From the NCBI GenBank assembly GCA_030248195.1, contig JASAND010020134.1, forward strand, positions 1 to 64,000: a stretch of DNA of 64,000 bases. The letters are read 5' to 3'. Origin of the DNA: Trissonchulus latispiculum. Lineage: Eukaryota > Nematoda > Enoplea > Enoplida > Ironidae. Shown here piece after piece: positions 21,430 to 34,340 of this stretch (its first letter is position 1; each line of letters starts with the position of its first letter). The notes beneath the pieces are model-generated. The model did not search any database. It was given only the letters and a program-made list of their open reading frames with translations, and was not told the DNA's origin. A program made the translations under genes and the position numbers.

Positions 21430-22689
21430 GTATATGTAGCACAGCACACAATTCTCTGTAACGTGACGTTATGCCAGCCACAGATGGACGCGGGACGAAA
21501 TTTTTCGGCCCGCCCCTCCGGCCCCGAACTAAATTTGCTTGTTCCGTCCCGCGGGATCTCGTAGTCCCGCAAATTTGATAAATCCTATCCCGCAAAATCC
21601 CGAATCATTTTGTAATTATCTAATTAATTAAAATTAATAATAATTCAGTAATTCCTGTAAACTTTTGAAATATAAAAAACTTTCTGTTTTACAATGCTTC
21701 ACGTTCCCTATTTTCTGTTAGTTATTTTGAATATATAATTAGATATTTAAATAAATTACTATTATTGCTAAAGAAATTAATTTAAATAAAATGTAATAAT
21801 ATATACTATATTAAATTTAGACTTAGAGATATTCCAGTTTTTTTGATCGAACCAGAAGCTTTTTGTTTCCATTTCAGCAAGGTTTGCTTAGAAAAGTTGA
21901 TAGGTAGGAAAGTTAAAGTTCGTCTCTGATCTATTTAGAAAACTAATCTCAATTCCGTTTGTTGATATTTCGTTAGTTTCACTAGTCCAATAGGAGTTAA
22001 TGTCGCAAGATAATGTTGTATTGTAAAGAAATCAAAGCGTATACTGTAAACTTATTTTGAACTATTGACAAATTAAAATCAGAAAACCAATTTTAGATTA
22101 TTATTTTGCGCGAAACGATCGCGAAATGATTGACTTGTCACTAGTTATTTCTTTTGATATCGAACTGAAATTATTTTTTAAATACCTAAGTAAAGGTTTC
22201 TGATTTCTTACCAGGCGCTAGTCTTCCCTTCCCTTAGCATACAAAATAACAAAGTAGCACAACTACAGTATTTGGTTCAGCAATACAACCTACGTTCTTC
22301 CTACTTCATTCCAAATTATGGAAAAGCCAAACATTTATTGTAATTTCATGATTCGCCTGTCAAACGCTAACTACTTAATTCCCTAATACACCTATGTGTA
22401 GCTCCTAAGCAACACTGGTGCTCAAAACTCCGCAACCGCTTAGATTGCTGACAGGGAAAGACTGTGTGTAGGCTGTCAGTTCTGCTGCTTAAATATTGTA
22501 TAAACCTAATTTACATAATTTGAGCACAAAAATCTTGCCTAAGCTGTGCTGAACTGCTGAAGATAGGACTTCTGAATAGGGAAATGACTCACACACAATG
22601 TACCAAACATAGGATCCGAATGAAGCATAAAGACTGCCAGTATGAGGTATATTGCCAATACTCTTGCAAAGGGGTAAGCAAAAGGCTGT
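21430..22689. other. Intergenic, AT-rich; a GTCCCGC-word cluster near 21485-21600
   Basis: 21485-21600 repeats CCCGC/GCGGGA words, as does 20818-20880 in the reverse sense, making another word-type end pair (GGGACGAAATTTTTCGGCCC). The remainder is AT-rich with no exon recognised. Confidence 0.4.
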
Positions 22690-22866
22690 TAAATGGAGTC
22701 TGGGGACGCTGGGGCCGTCGGGGCCGCCGGGGCCGGGGCCGTGTAACGGGGCCGAGGCTTGGGGCCGTGTAACGGGGCCGGGGCTTGGGGAGCCGGCCCC
22801 GCACTTTGGGAAGGCCCCGGCCCGGCCCCGGCCCCGTAATTTGGCTAACGGCGCAACCCTACAACT
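22690..22866 (-). mobile_element. Inverted copy of the GGCCCCG-array element
   Basis: Read on the minus strand it starts GTAGGGTTGCGCCGTTAGCC and passes through GGCCCCG palindromic words, including two CGTTACACGGCCCC blocks shared with 20958-21170. It ends in CGGCCCCGA-type 9-mers. It has no recognisable second hAT end and no coding capacity. Confidence 0.6.
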
Positions 22867-23074
22867 CTGTTGCAACGTAATGCCCGCGTCAGCATACGTG
22901 TATCGACAAACATTTTTATTCCATCATACAGAAAAAGAAGTGTGAGAAGACCGACATCCGAAAATTTGCCGAAAAATTGGCTCCAACTGTATCTATTTAA
23001 AATAAAGAAAAACAGCAAAATTTTAGCAATGTTTCGGGATTTGCAAAAAAAATTCCCTTCTGGGCTCGAAAACT

Positions 23075-23344
23075 GCACGTTGGCCGCCCGTTGGCCGTTG
23101 GACGTTGGCTGTTGGCTATTGGCCGGTCAATGGCCGTTGGTCGGCCAACTACCAAAGTCCAGCCAAGCCAATTGGCTTTGCCGACAAAAAATCCGGCCAA
23201 CGCCCCACACTAGTCGCTACACGTATGTTGACGTGCTGGTGCTGTGCTGCTGACGACCAAGCCGATTGACCCAGAAACTCTCTGCCAACGGCCAATGGCT
23301 TGACCGGCCAATAGCCGGCCATTATCAGCACCGGCCAACGCCCA
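23075..23344 (-). mobile_element. TTGGCCG-iterated hAT-like ends
   Basis: Many copies of TTGGCCG/CGGCCAA. Two ends point the same way: CGGCCAACGCCCCACACTAG at 23193-23212 and CGGCCAACGCCCAACACTAG at 23332-23351, i.e. a TAGTGTTGGGCG start when reversed. No partner ends or duplications were found. A further GGCCGTTGGCCG cluster lies at about 25275-25312. Confidence 0.5.
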
Positions 23345-24848
23345 ACACTAGTTATGTTATCACCACAAATAACCATTCCAGAAAGAATAAGCAATGCAGA
23401 AACAATTGACGTTACATACATACTTCCATATATATACTCATACTAGATGGGCTTCCTGAAACTGCTTAGAATTGACTCTGTAAGTGCCGGCATTTGACTG
23501 GTTGGTTGGTGATTGGTTGCTCTAGTTGCTAATTTTGCAGCTTTGCTGTGCTCTAACGGGAAGGCAAAAATGTCGTGATTGTTGCAAATTGTTAGAGAAT
23601 TTGATTTGTGTTATTTTTATCATGACCATCCTCTAACTAGTGTTTGAGGTCGCCTTTCGTTCAACTAAGTTTCAACTTTCGTTCAACTAAGTTTAAAATG
23701 AACTCCAAATCTATATGCAATGAAGCAGAAGCTACATACGCCTTAACTACGCCAGGCTAAGCTACCTAACTCACTGTTAATTTATCTTACTGTAGCTGTA
23801 ATATTAAATAGAATGTGTTTAATTCACAAAAATTAAATTTTTATTCGACTACAATCCATATTTAGCGTCGGATTTAGTTCCTTACTTAACACATTTCTTC
23901 TTCAACTTTCTGCTCCTGCTCCGACAGTAGGACTAAAAGCTGGATATGCGCTAAGGAGGCCCATGGTTTGGAAGCTGGAGGAGCTACATATTTACACAAA
24001 AACTGTAAAAAACTTAGTTTCAGTCTGTCCAGTCCAGTCAGTGTACACTTGCACCTATATTTTTGTGATACAGCATCCAGAAATCAATATCTTAGCGGTA
24101 ATAATAGCTGCACTGCAAACTGCTCTGCTCCAGGCGGGTAGCCGGCCGGTCGACAGGTCGGGAGGTGAAACCCCGGCCGGCCTCAAACACTACATCGAAC
24201 TACTTAGAAATTCCAGATCATATGTATTATACTGCAACTGTAGATTTACCAAAGTTTTGTCGAGCTGGAAATTATCGTTTCTGGGTTATGCTCCCACTGC
24301 ATTTTTATGGGAACTAAATTAAACGAGATCTCAAATTTGGTCTACGAATCTTAGGAATAATTTTGTGGGAGAGAACTATAAAAGTTTATAGAATGCAAGT
24401 TTGAGAGCGTTACATCAAACTACTACGTTAAACAGAACTTCATTGTTTTTATAGCTCAACTGTTTGATTCGGCAAACTTCAAACAAATACCACTAAACAA
24501 TGTTTAATACTTTAATAAAATCAAGTCAAAATTCTCTTAAGTACAAGTCAAGTTCGCTCCGCTACCAGTAAAACGTTATATTTCTTACATTAGTTCTAAA
24601 ACTTTGATTTTTATGAGCCTTAAATAGGCTAGTCTTGTAATGTTTTGAGCGTTTTACTGTATTATAAACTGCGTTTTTGCGTTGTAAGGACTATTTCCAT
24701 CTTAAAAACAGAAAATTTTAGTTTGTTGTTGTTATGCCTGGTAGTTGACAACAATTATGTTTGTCGATTTCTAATTGTAGAATTAAGTTAAACTGTGCTG
24801 AACTTCTGAGCCAGCAGGTATTTAAAATTTTTCTGAGTTCTCGGGTAA
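23345..24848. other. Intergenic, no gene recognised
   Basis: A 119-codon open frame at 23963-24322 matches nothing I recognise and has no splice context. The palindromic CCGGCCGG clusters at about 24140 and 25150 are short. Confidence 0.35.
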
Positions 24849-25036
<188 letters not shown>

Positions 25037-27720
25037 TTTAGTTCTTGCTTGAAATTGTTTTCAGAAAAAGACGTCTACAAACAGAATGGTATGGTTAATC
25101 GATGATATCAATTTTTGGGCTATTGTACACTATTGTTGTTTTTTTACTCGGCCGGCCGGTACCAGTATTTTTCGTGCCTTTTGCAAATTCTTTTAGCATG
25201 AAATGATGCGTACAGTTACTCATGGTTATGTATAACAGATAATATCAAGAATTGCTCTGGTTCTGAGGATCGACGGGCTTACCGGCCGAGACTTGGCCGT
25301 TGGCCGTCCAACCGGATTGGAGGGCATTGTCTTTTCCGGGTTTTCCTCGGCGGCCAACAACTCTATTGTACACGCTCTCTCTCAGCATATTCCAGAAAAC
25401 CGTACTCATCAGCAGCACCAGGATTTTAAAGGGGGCATTCTAACGACTCCGACATTTGGCGACCTTTTTGGGAAATCCAAATTATTTGACAATTTTAAAT
25501 TGCAATTTATTGTAATTGCAAGAAATATTCGACAATTTTAGCGTAAATTTTGTGAATTTTAACAAAAAATACCAAGTTTTAAGAAATTGTTATCAAATTT
25601 TCAAACCTATGCCAATATTTGCGAAAATTTCCGCTTTCGATGGGGGCACCCTACACCCCAAGGGAGGAGCTCGAATCGCAAAGGGTGGGGCCCGGGACCC
25701 GGCCGGGACTACCTCTCCTGGCGTCGCCAGTGGTCCTCTTATGATGACAGTGGAAGTCAATGGGGTAGGCAATGTGACAATTTTAATAGCAGCGATTCAG
25801 AATTCTGGATAACTAAACATAAAGTTACATGTTATGATTTCTTCGAAATTTTCGGTTTTTGAAGATTATCCTGGATTAGATAAAAGATGATTAGCCTGGA
25901 TTGGATAAAATTATTTCTGAATTTCTAAAAACTCTGTAATACGGTCTGTGAGACATAAAGAGATTGGGAGCGATTGTTGTTCCGTCGATTAATGTTTTTG
26001 CCATTTCAGTATTGTTATTTGCAGCAAGAGCCTGTCTGTGTGTAGCCCTCGTACTTCGCTTACATACAAGGTCCTTTATAGTTTATATTTTATACATAGT
26101 TTAATGGGTTTCACTGAATCAGGCGTATAAATTTGTGCGGAATCTGATTTGTCCGTAGTTAAACACGTGAAGCATGTAAAACTCTGATATTATTGAAGTG
26201 GCATTCGGAAATGCAATTTTTGTCATCTGCACCATGGAGTAAAACTAAATTATTCAACTATTCCATTTTAAAAATCTCTAGATTCCTGTTGATATTAAAA
26301 TTTTAAATGAAATAGTAAGGCAGTTAAGCTCTTTTCAAACCAGGAAAAGTGTCAACTTTTGATTAAAGCGGATAGAAAATTGGTGCAAAATTTCAATTTA
26401 AGCCTTTAAACATAAGTCGGAGTCGGTTTTGTCGGATGATCGAGAGTTTGAAAGCAGCGATTAATATCATCTATTCAAGCATAATTCCCCAAATAAAAAT
26501 TGACGGTTTGGGCTAGGCAGGCGCATCTTTTAAACGGCTTAGGTCTTAAGTCGATTTAGATGTACACATAAAATACAATTGCACGGCGAATTCAGTCAAG
26601 CATTTTGTAAATATTTTGGACCCAGAGGCAACTGTCTGTAAAATAAGTCTAATACCTAAATATTAAGGAATAAATCCCGACTCAAAAGGACACCTCCATT
26701 TTCGGATTATCTCTGGGCTCGTGCCTTTTCGTCTTAGACGGGCTAGGCCCTTTAGGCTGAAAGTTTGCTGTTATAGGTTTACGGTAGATGGACTGACTTG
26801 GTGTGTTTCCTTAGGTAGGCGAGATGAGACGCAAAACTTTAATTGAAGAATTAGGGGTGTCAATTGTAGTGCATACGAGTGTAAGTTTAACGTTTACGAA
26901 CAGTGACACAATACTGATATTGAATTGGCGAAAGTTGAATTACAGCTTCCCCCGGGCTGTGAGGTTAGAGTTTAGACACTGCTCAGAATGTTGGAAACTC
27001 AGAAACTCCAACAGAAGCATGAACTTGAGCCACTCAATAATAGCTGTTTAATATAGCGAATTAGAAAGATTTCAATTAATCTTTTTCTTATATTCTCAAA
27101 CTTTTTGGGTGTTTTTCTTTCGAGCATTAATTTGTATTTTCTTATTTTAGCTTTTCATGTATTCCCAATTTCGAATTTGCTTAGCCCCTGAATACTTTGT
27201 TTAGTTCCAATTTAGCAGATTTTAAAATTTTACGGATTTCACATTTTACTAGATTATCGATGCTTTACCTGCAAATAATATTTGAAGTTTTTAATTTGTT
27301 CATAGCTCATTGATAGAATATATAATATAAATTAATAAGAAATAAGAACAATTGTTTTTTTCTGGAAATTAATGGCTCAGCCGTTTGAAGCCGGCGTTAC
27401 TTCAGGCTGCAGCCACATCACTGCATAACATCAATGTTTATTATTTTTCTATTTTATGCGAAGACAGTATACCATTAGAGGGGTTCTCTCGGTTGTTTTC
27501 ATTGCATTGCGGTTGTTCCCCCGTTTGGTAAAGTTGTAACGAAAACATACCCTCTCCCCGCTTGGGATGGGGAGCCAACAGCAAAACACATTGCAAAAAC
27601 ACTCTCGACGTTTAGTGAGGAGAGTATGCGCACATAGCTTAGGATTACAGTGGCTCCAGCTATATGTAAGTTTTTAAAAAGGTCTCCCTGTGGATTGGGC
27701 TCGCGAAAGGTGGTCCCTAT
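25037..27720. other. Intergenic, no confirmed gene
   Basis: At 25587-25862 an open frame has a Ser/Trp/Asp-rich stretch (SWRRQWSSYDDSGSQW) in a G-rich context. It matches no family I know and could be a repeat relic. The rest is AT-rich with scattered short frames. Confidence 0.35.
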
Positions 27721-28182
27721 GGGATCTTTTCAGAATAACCATCCCCCCGATCCAGATTCCGCAAAACTTAACCAAATGAGCCAAAATTTGGTATGGATAT
27801 GTTTTCGACCACGTTAAGTTCAAATGTCGCAAAAGTTTTTGATTTAGCAAAACTCGATTTTTTCGATTCGTAAGGGGGGACCAAGCTAAATATGAAAGCT
27901 TATACTGAGCTAACGAAGAACTGAATCGAAAAATAGACTTCAGATCCATGTTCTACGACCCCGAAAACCCCTATATACATCTTTTCAGCAAAATCGAAGA
28001 CAAAAATTATTCGGTTTCTCTTGGTCCCCCTTAGAAATCGAAAAAAATCGAATTTCGTGAAATCGAAAAATTTCGCGATATTTGAACTCAGCGTGGTCGA
28101 AAACATACCCACACCAAATTTTAACTCATTTGGTCAAGTTTCAAGGATTTTGAGCACTGGTGGGGGTAATCGAGATAAGACC
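27721..28182. mobile_element. Long-palindrome family copy
   Basis: Left GGATCTTTTCAGAATAACC, right (reversed) GGTCTTATCTCGATTACCCC. Arms contain CCAAATGAGCCAAAATTTGG and ATTCGTAAGGGGGGACCAAG-type landmarks of the family. The left arm is shortened relative to the right. A clear target duplication was not found. Confidence 0.75.
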
Positions 28183-29814
28183 TCCATTTTCATTTCTGTT
28201 AAACCCTAACGGTTCAAATCCAAAGCTTTGAAAATTCAAGGAAAGATTCAAGTCTTTATCGAGTGGAAGTAGAATTGAAAATATTTTGCAAAATTTTGGG
28301 AATCCGCCACCCAAGGAGTATAGTTTATTTGCAGACTCACACTTTTAACAAGAGTTTTGCAAGAAGACAAGAAGGTTTAAGTGAAGGTACAATAGATTAT
28401 TTGCACAAGTTACTTCAGGGGAGGAGTTAAAGCATTTTGTTACTCAGATTTCCTGCTTAGAAGGTTAAAATTGTTAGGTGGTCCCTCCAATTGTTTACCC
28501 ATTTTCCGTTTCTGTTTGGAGACACAATTTCTACAAAGGCTTAAAATTTGTCACCGGTTTAGGGGCATTAAGTGATTGCTAAAATTTTTAGTGAATGAAA
28601 ATGGACTCAGAAACGTAGCTATTATTTAGACAGACAGGTATGGGAGAATTTATTTACGTATTTAGACTGTTCAGAAACCATTAGACAATGGAGGAAACAC
28701 AGGTTTTTCTGTTTACCCTACAGATGGTCTTAGAGTCATCCCTGTAAATCCTCTTTTAGGAAAAATAAATAAAAATCTTATGTTTCCCCCAAAATTTTGG
28801 CACCTTCACCAAATATATTTACTCAAAGAATTGTGATATTAACTCCTCCCAGACCAGCTTGGTGGAGCTACTTTTAAGTTTATCCCTTATGTAAAGTTCA
28901 GTAGCCAAATTTACGTTTTGACTTAACACTTAGCTGCTTATTCAGCCATTTGTTGGGGTTAGAGGCGTAAATATTACAGCTTTTCGATTAAATTTGAACA
29001 GCGGATTATGCAGAAAAAATAAAATTTTAACTTCCGGGCGGGAGGGTGACAGTTGAAGAAATTTTGTCCGAACTCTCGTTTTTGCAAGTGAACAGCAATG
29101 ACAAGTGGACAATTTCAGTCATTAATTTCATAAAATCGTAACATTCACAGTTTCGAAAACTCAGAAATCTTAGAAAGCTTTCGAGCATGTCTTATTATTT
29201 GGACGTCTTTTCAGGCACAAGTCAAAACGATAGTCTAAGCGACCATGTTTGCATGATGAATTAAAGAATTTTGTGCAATGAGATGAGTACAGCATGCCAT
29301 GACTTTTACTGAACTGTGCCTTCAGCAACCAGCACTTCGCTCGCTACAAAGAAAATACATAGTGTTCAAAAGTTTGAATGTCAGCACTATGGTGATGTTT
29401 TCTCACGAAATTTCCAAGGATGGAAAGAGGATAAAACGTCACAGAAGATAATAACTTTTAACAAAAATTTTTACAAATTGAAGAATTATTCATGACAAAA
29501 TTTCAAAACAAGACTTAAACATCTTAGAGCTTTTGAATTTTTGAAAAACTAATCTCTCATGAAAGAAACTTCGTTACTCAATTTCTTACAATTTTTTGAT
29601 CTCTGGAATAGCTCAATAATATTTCAGATTTGCATGATTTTTTGCGGTCGTTGTGTAACCAGGTCTTGCGTTTGGCAATAATTTATATAGGTGCAATTTG
29701 AGATATATATATGTTTCAGTTACGTAAGATCAACAAAATAACTAGGGATTAAATTTGTACTAATTATAATTACATATATGCTGTGTATTAAATTCCAAAA
29801 CATGCACATATGTA
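28183..29814. other. Intergenic, nothing recognised
   Basis: AT-rich sequence without exons, inverted ends or tandem structure that I could identify. Confidence 0.35.
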
Positions 29815-30483
29815 GGTTCCCTATCAAAACGTCTACAGTCAAAACGTCTAACGTTCATAACGTCTACCGACGAAACGTCTAACGACGAAACGTCTACTGA
29901 CAAAACGTCTAATTTTTCTAAAATTGTGTCACACGTTCAAAACGTCTAAACTTTCCCTCTAAACTAAACTGTCCCAAATACACTTCTTATTTTCTACATT
30001 AGCTTCAGTATTCGACTAGTCATTGACTATTCACTGATTAATTACTGAATACTGTTTACTGACTGTCAGTAAAGATGGTGCAGATTTCACTGATTACTTT
30101 CACTGATTACTTATATATTAATTTTAAGCACAAGCTCTAAAATTTCTAGAATTGAAACGTGTAATATAAATTGTACATTTTATAAATATTCTCAAGCCAT
30201 TTGCTCACCCTAGGTTTTCAGAAATATTTAAAAACTAAACAAATTTAAAATGAAACAATAAAATAGACGTAGAGTTTAACTTAATGTGATTTTAAAACAT
30301 TTACTTAAAAATAACACTAAACCTGATTAGCTTTCTTTAAACATGATTTTAGACGTTTTGAACGTGTGGTACAACTTTAGAAAAATTAGACGTTTTGTCG
30401 GTAGACGTTTCGTCGTTAGACGTTTCGTCGGTAGACGTTATGAACGTTAGACGTTTTGACTTTAGACGTTTTGAACGGACACC
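29815..30483. mobile_element. AAACGTCTA-iterated fold-back element
   Basis: The left end repeats AAACGTCTA about eight times between 29828 and 29950. The right end, 30347-30480, is its inverted copy with only a few changes over about 135 bp, including CTAATTTTTCTAAA. Termini are GGTTCCCTATCAAAACG and, reversed, GGTGTCCGTTCAAAACG. The central roughly 390 bp has no coding potential and the target duplication is unclear. Confidence 0.85.
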
Positions 30484-30529
30484 ATTTTAGGAGAGAAATC
30501 AATTTATCATTTCAAAGTTATAACGAGTA

Positions 30530-31262
30530 AAGCCCGGTTCACGATGCCAAAGCACAATCGCGAAAAGCACAGGTCACGTGACACAGAAATTCAAATTCAA
30601 AAATCAATAGCCAACACTGCGAAAGGTATTATGATTAGCGAATTAGGATCTCTTTAACTTACCCCCCCCAACGAAAGTTGGTCAACTTCAAAGGCTTATT
30701 GCAAGAGATCAACAGAGCTTTAGAGCATGATTTATGCATCGTTGGAATGCTCGAGATATGCTCTATTTAATAGTGTAAAGCAGTTTGCTGTCGCTTGCTG
30801 CTATAAAAAGCTAAGTTTAAAAGACAACAAAAATTACCGCTTTTTGCAATTTTTGGTAGTCTTTAAGCTTAACTTTTTATAGCAGCAAGCGACAGCAAAC
30901 TGCTTTACACTATTAAATAGAGCATATCTCGAGCATTCCAACGATGCATAAATCATGCTCTAAAGTTCTGTTGATCTCTTGCAATAAGCCTTTGAAGTTG
31001 ACCAACTTTTGTTGGGGGATAAAGTTAAAGAGATCCTAATTCGCTAATCATAAAACCTTTCGCAGTGTTGGTTATTGATTTTTGAATTTGAATTTCTGTG
31101 TCACGTGACTTGTGCTTTTCGGATTGTGCTTTTGCATCGTGAACTATGTGTCTCCAGTCTCCTGAGCACAAAGCACAAAGGACTGTCTTCTGAGCGCTGA
31201 GCACAAAGCACAGAGCACATAAGGCAAAAGCACAACTCCATAGTCCATCGTGAACCGGGCTT
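30530..31262. mobile_element. Fold-back element with AAGCCCGGTTCACGATG ends
   Basis: Left AAGCCCGGTTCACGATG and right CATCGTGAACCGGGCTT, flanked by TA on both sides (30528-30529 and 31263-31264). Most of the 733 bp is two inverted arms meeting near 30850. The right arm has an extra segment around 31140-31245 built of AGCACAAAG words. The middle is related to the insert at 39922-40315 (TTGGTCAACTTCAAA, GCATCG, GTGCTCT in the same order). Confidence 0.83.
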
Positions 31263-31264
31263 TA

Positions 31265-32258
31265 AGATTTGTAGTCAGAAGCTGAAAATAGACTTCAGAA
31301 GTTTTCGTGTTCTGGCACCTGGAAAACCCGAACAACTTGCAGTTTGCACCATTTATTGTCTAACATCTACGATTCTACGAGCCTAAGATATTCCGAAATT
31401 AAGCAGTTGAAGCTTTTATTGGGCTTTGCTTTGTAGTCAGCAGAGCGAAGTGTGTAGTACCGTAGTACCGTTTATGTGAAATTCAGCAGATCTTAAGGGG
31501 ATGCCAACTGTTAACTACTGTTTACAGCAATTTACCGCCTAGTGCATTAAACATTAAGTTAGACTTAAACAGACTTTGACAGAGAGGTAAAAGTTTTAGA
31601 CATTTCTCCCGTCAAATTTCGGTCATCTATTATGGGAATATTTTAGTGAAATCTCTGAAATAAATAAACTGCCTTTCCGAGTTTGTCATTTAACACGAAA
31701 AATGATTAAAGTATGTTAACTGAATGTCAAAGCAAATCTACGTTAAACAAGGTTTTCTTGCATTGACAACACCACGGATTAACCTATTACTGTGAAACTT
31801 TAAAATCTAACATTCAAATTAAATCACTGTTTAAACGTTTTAAAGTTTTAAATGCTAAAAAGTTCCTTTTGATTACGGATACAAGAAAACTTGTCCGAAA
31901 CAAGGTAGCGTTGACGAGTTGGAATCGATTTTGGCGTCAAAATTTGCAACCAAATCGGAATTATTTGTTTTAAACCGAGCAGGGGGGATAAAAACAGAGT
32001 CTACAGCAATTTTTCCGCAATGAAACTGCAATTTCTACCAGTTTTACAACTTTTAAGAGCATTTAATACCTACCAACAACGGTTGGAGCTGACCGAAGAA
32101 ATCCTTTTATAGTCCAGAATTTTGGGACAAACTACTAAAATTCTCAATTTCTTTCCGAATTTGTGTGCAATTATCAAAATGTTTAAAACCGTTTAAAGTA
32201 ATTTTGTACTGATAACGTTCACATAGATACAGGCTGAGAACAATGCCGTTACTGAATC
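31265..32258. other. Upstream region of goosecoid, no gene recognised
   Basis: AT-rich with no open frame of interest. No identifiable transposon in the roughly 1 kb before the promoter-proximal segment. Confidence 0.4.
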
Positions 32259-32332
32259 GGGGCGGAGCTATGGGGCTACCGTAATCTGTCTGAATTTGAT
32301 TGCCTTGCAGAAGTGAGCTGACTTCTGATTGG
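32259..32332 (+). promoter_or_regulatory. Putative goosecoid promoter: GC box and inverted CCAAT box
   Basis: GGGGCGG at 32259-32265 and ATTGG (inverted CCAAT) at 32328-32332 lie about 260 and 190 bp before the goosecoid ATG. Both are common promoter elements but also frequent by chance. No convincing TATA box at a suitable distance was found. Confidence 0.25.
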
Positions 32333-32521
32333 CTGTTGGCACTTGAATGAAATCTGAAACGATTTGCACATTTTAGCGATGACACGCGTTTAAACAGATT
32401 GTGTTGTTCTCAGTTTAATTCTGTTTTAGTCGGAAGCAGTGACTCAAATACCTAAATGATACTTATCTGTTAAGCTGAGCATTTACGGTTTCTCTTGATT
32501 CAAACGGATTGCTTATATATC

Positions 32522-32804
32522 ATGAATTTTCCCGGCGCTCCTAATCCCTACTGTTTCGCCAATCCGGAATATTTTCGGAGTTACTTGTCGGCTCTGACTT
32601 CGTCCGCCGCCGCTTCCAGTACCCCATTTTCCATAGACAATATTTTGTCGGGCAATTCCAGACTTAGCGCTCCGCCGGGGAGCACAGGAGCTCCTTCTGC
32701 GCCTCAAACGAGTCCCATCTCCACCTCTCGACTCCCAGGTCCTCTTCCGGGCTTTTCTGCCCTTCCCTGGCCCCCTTCAGTCTACCCGACACCTGAAGTT
32801 TTGG
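32522..32804 (+). CDS. gsc: Goosecoid, exon 1 (N-terminal repressor region)
   Basis: The first ATG of the frame (MNFPGAPNPY) starts 94 codons plus one base, ending at a gtaagc donor. Residues 35-42 (PFSIDNIL) form the goosecoid eh1/GEH motif, which in other animals recruits Groucho/TLE co-repressors. The rest is Pro/Ser/Ala-rich (for example LPGPLPGFSALPWPPSVYPT). The single leftover G joins CC of exon 2 to make GCC, so the phases agree. With exons 2 and 3 the protein is 304 aa, within the range of known goosecoid proteins. Goosecoid is a nuclear transcriptional repressor that patterns anterior and foregut tissue in many animals. Confidence 0.95.
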
Positions 32805-34340
32805 GTAAGCTGAACAGAGTCTCTTAGATGATTCTTTGTCGTCAAAGTATGCTAATTAACTTAGAGATACTGTAGAGGCCTTGCTGGCACTTTGTGTGTG
32901 TAACAGTAATTGTTTACTCATTTTATGTGAATTATGTATATTAATACATGACTTAGGCTTAACTATCATCAGCAGTAATTAATCTTGTCTATAAATCTCC
33001 ACAAATTAAAGTTTAATTTGGAAAAACTATATCTAAAAAGTATAAAACTATAAAAACTATATAAACCAGTTTATCAAGGATATTAGGTTAACTGGCTAAA
33101 AATCTGTAAAATTGTAATTTCTTAGCAAGCGATCAGTAGCATCGCTAAACTATTTATAATTACCTGAGCCAGGTACATTTTCGACGTGTGCTACTAAGGC
33201 ACATAATGTTCAAAAATTTAGCAAAATTATCAAGTCCCACACAATGGAGGATTTTCAGGTAGCGTATTAGGTTTAGCACGTCAGTTTGCAACTCTAATAA
33301 GATCTCAGCAATGATAACAACTGACAGACCTTTCCAATTTGTATGTGATAATAAAGTTTTAAAAGTTATACAATTGTATCAATTTATGAGGTAAACCTAT
33401 GTTATGTAATAAATCCAGGACTCCAAACGCGTAATGCTTTACGGGTCTTGTCTTATTCCCCACCACTCAAAGTCCTTGAAACTTCACCAAATCAGCCAAA
33501 ATTTGAGTTTTCGACTACACTAAGTTCAAATATCGCAAAATTTTTCGATTTCGGGAAATCAGATTTTTTCGAATTCTAAGGGGTGACCAAGGGAAACCAA
33601 CAAATTTGTTGACTCGATTTTGCTGAAAAATTGTATATAGGGGGTTTCGGGGTCATAAACCACAAATTTGAAGTCAGTTTTCTCGATTCGGCTTTTCGTT
33701 AGCTCAGTATATATAAGCTTTAAGCTTACGAAGTAAGCTTATACTGATCTTACGAAAAGCTGAATCCAAAACGGACTCCAGATTCGTCTTCTACAATTTC
33801 GAAAACCCCTGTTGTCAACTTTTCTTCTAAATCGAAGATAAATATTTTTCGGTTTCCCTTGGCCCCTTAGAAATGGAAAAAATCTAATTTCGCGAAATTG
33901 AAAATTTTTGATATTTGAACTCAGCCTAGTCGAACACATACCCATACCAAATTTTGGCTAATTTTGTCAAGTTTTAAGGATTTTGAGTGGTGGGGGGTAT
34001 AATCGAGACAAGACCCTGCATTACTACATAAGTTTCCTGTGTCCTAAGCAAGTATATAATCAAAATAACAACTTAAGACAAATTTTTCACTAATTTTTAG
34101 TTTTTGGAGCAGACAGAATAAACATTCTGTTGGTTTACAATTTACCATGATTCTTAGGAGTAAATTTCCATGGTATTCATGACTTGAGTTTCCTAATTAT
34201 CTGGTAGTCTGTATTCCTCAAAATTCTTTATTCTCTATAGCTTTTTCTCTTTTTAACAGTTTTATGTTTTATTTATGTATTACAACTAATTTTTTAAATT
34301 TCAAATTTCTAACTATGTGCAATATAAGTTTTTGTTTCAG
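32805..34340 (+). other. Goosecoid intron 1
   Basis: A GT...AG intron of 1,536 bp in phase 1. It contains a complete long-palindrome transposon at 33443-34016. The rest is AT-rich and without recognisable sequence. Confidence 0.9.
33443..34016. mobile_element. Long-palindrome element in goosecoid intron 1, 8-bp TSD
   Basis: Ends GGGTCTTGTCTTATTCCCCA and, reversed, GGGTCTTGTCTCGATTATAC. The flanks TGCTTTAC (33435-33442) and TGCATTAC (34017-34024) match at 7 of 8 positions. Two arms meet near 33725 around TTAAGCTTACGAAGTAAGCTT. Arms carry the family landmarks ACCAAATTTTGGCTAATTTT and AGCTGAATC. Confidence 0.87.

Noticed and set aside
23963..24322. 119-codon open frame
   Set aside because: No recognised family, no splice or poly(A) context, and of a length expected by chance over 64 kb.
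25587..25862. Trp/Ser/Asp-rich open frame
   Set aside because: Unusual composition, but no domain, no clear exon borders, and a G-rich repeat context; left as unexplained rather than called a gene.
32511..32521. TATATAT just before the goosecoid ATG as a TATA box
   Set aside because: It ends 2 bases before the start codon, leaving no room for a transcription start and 5' UTR.
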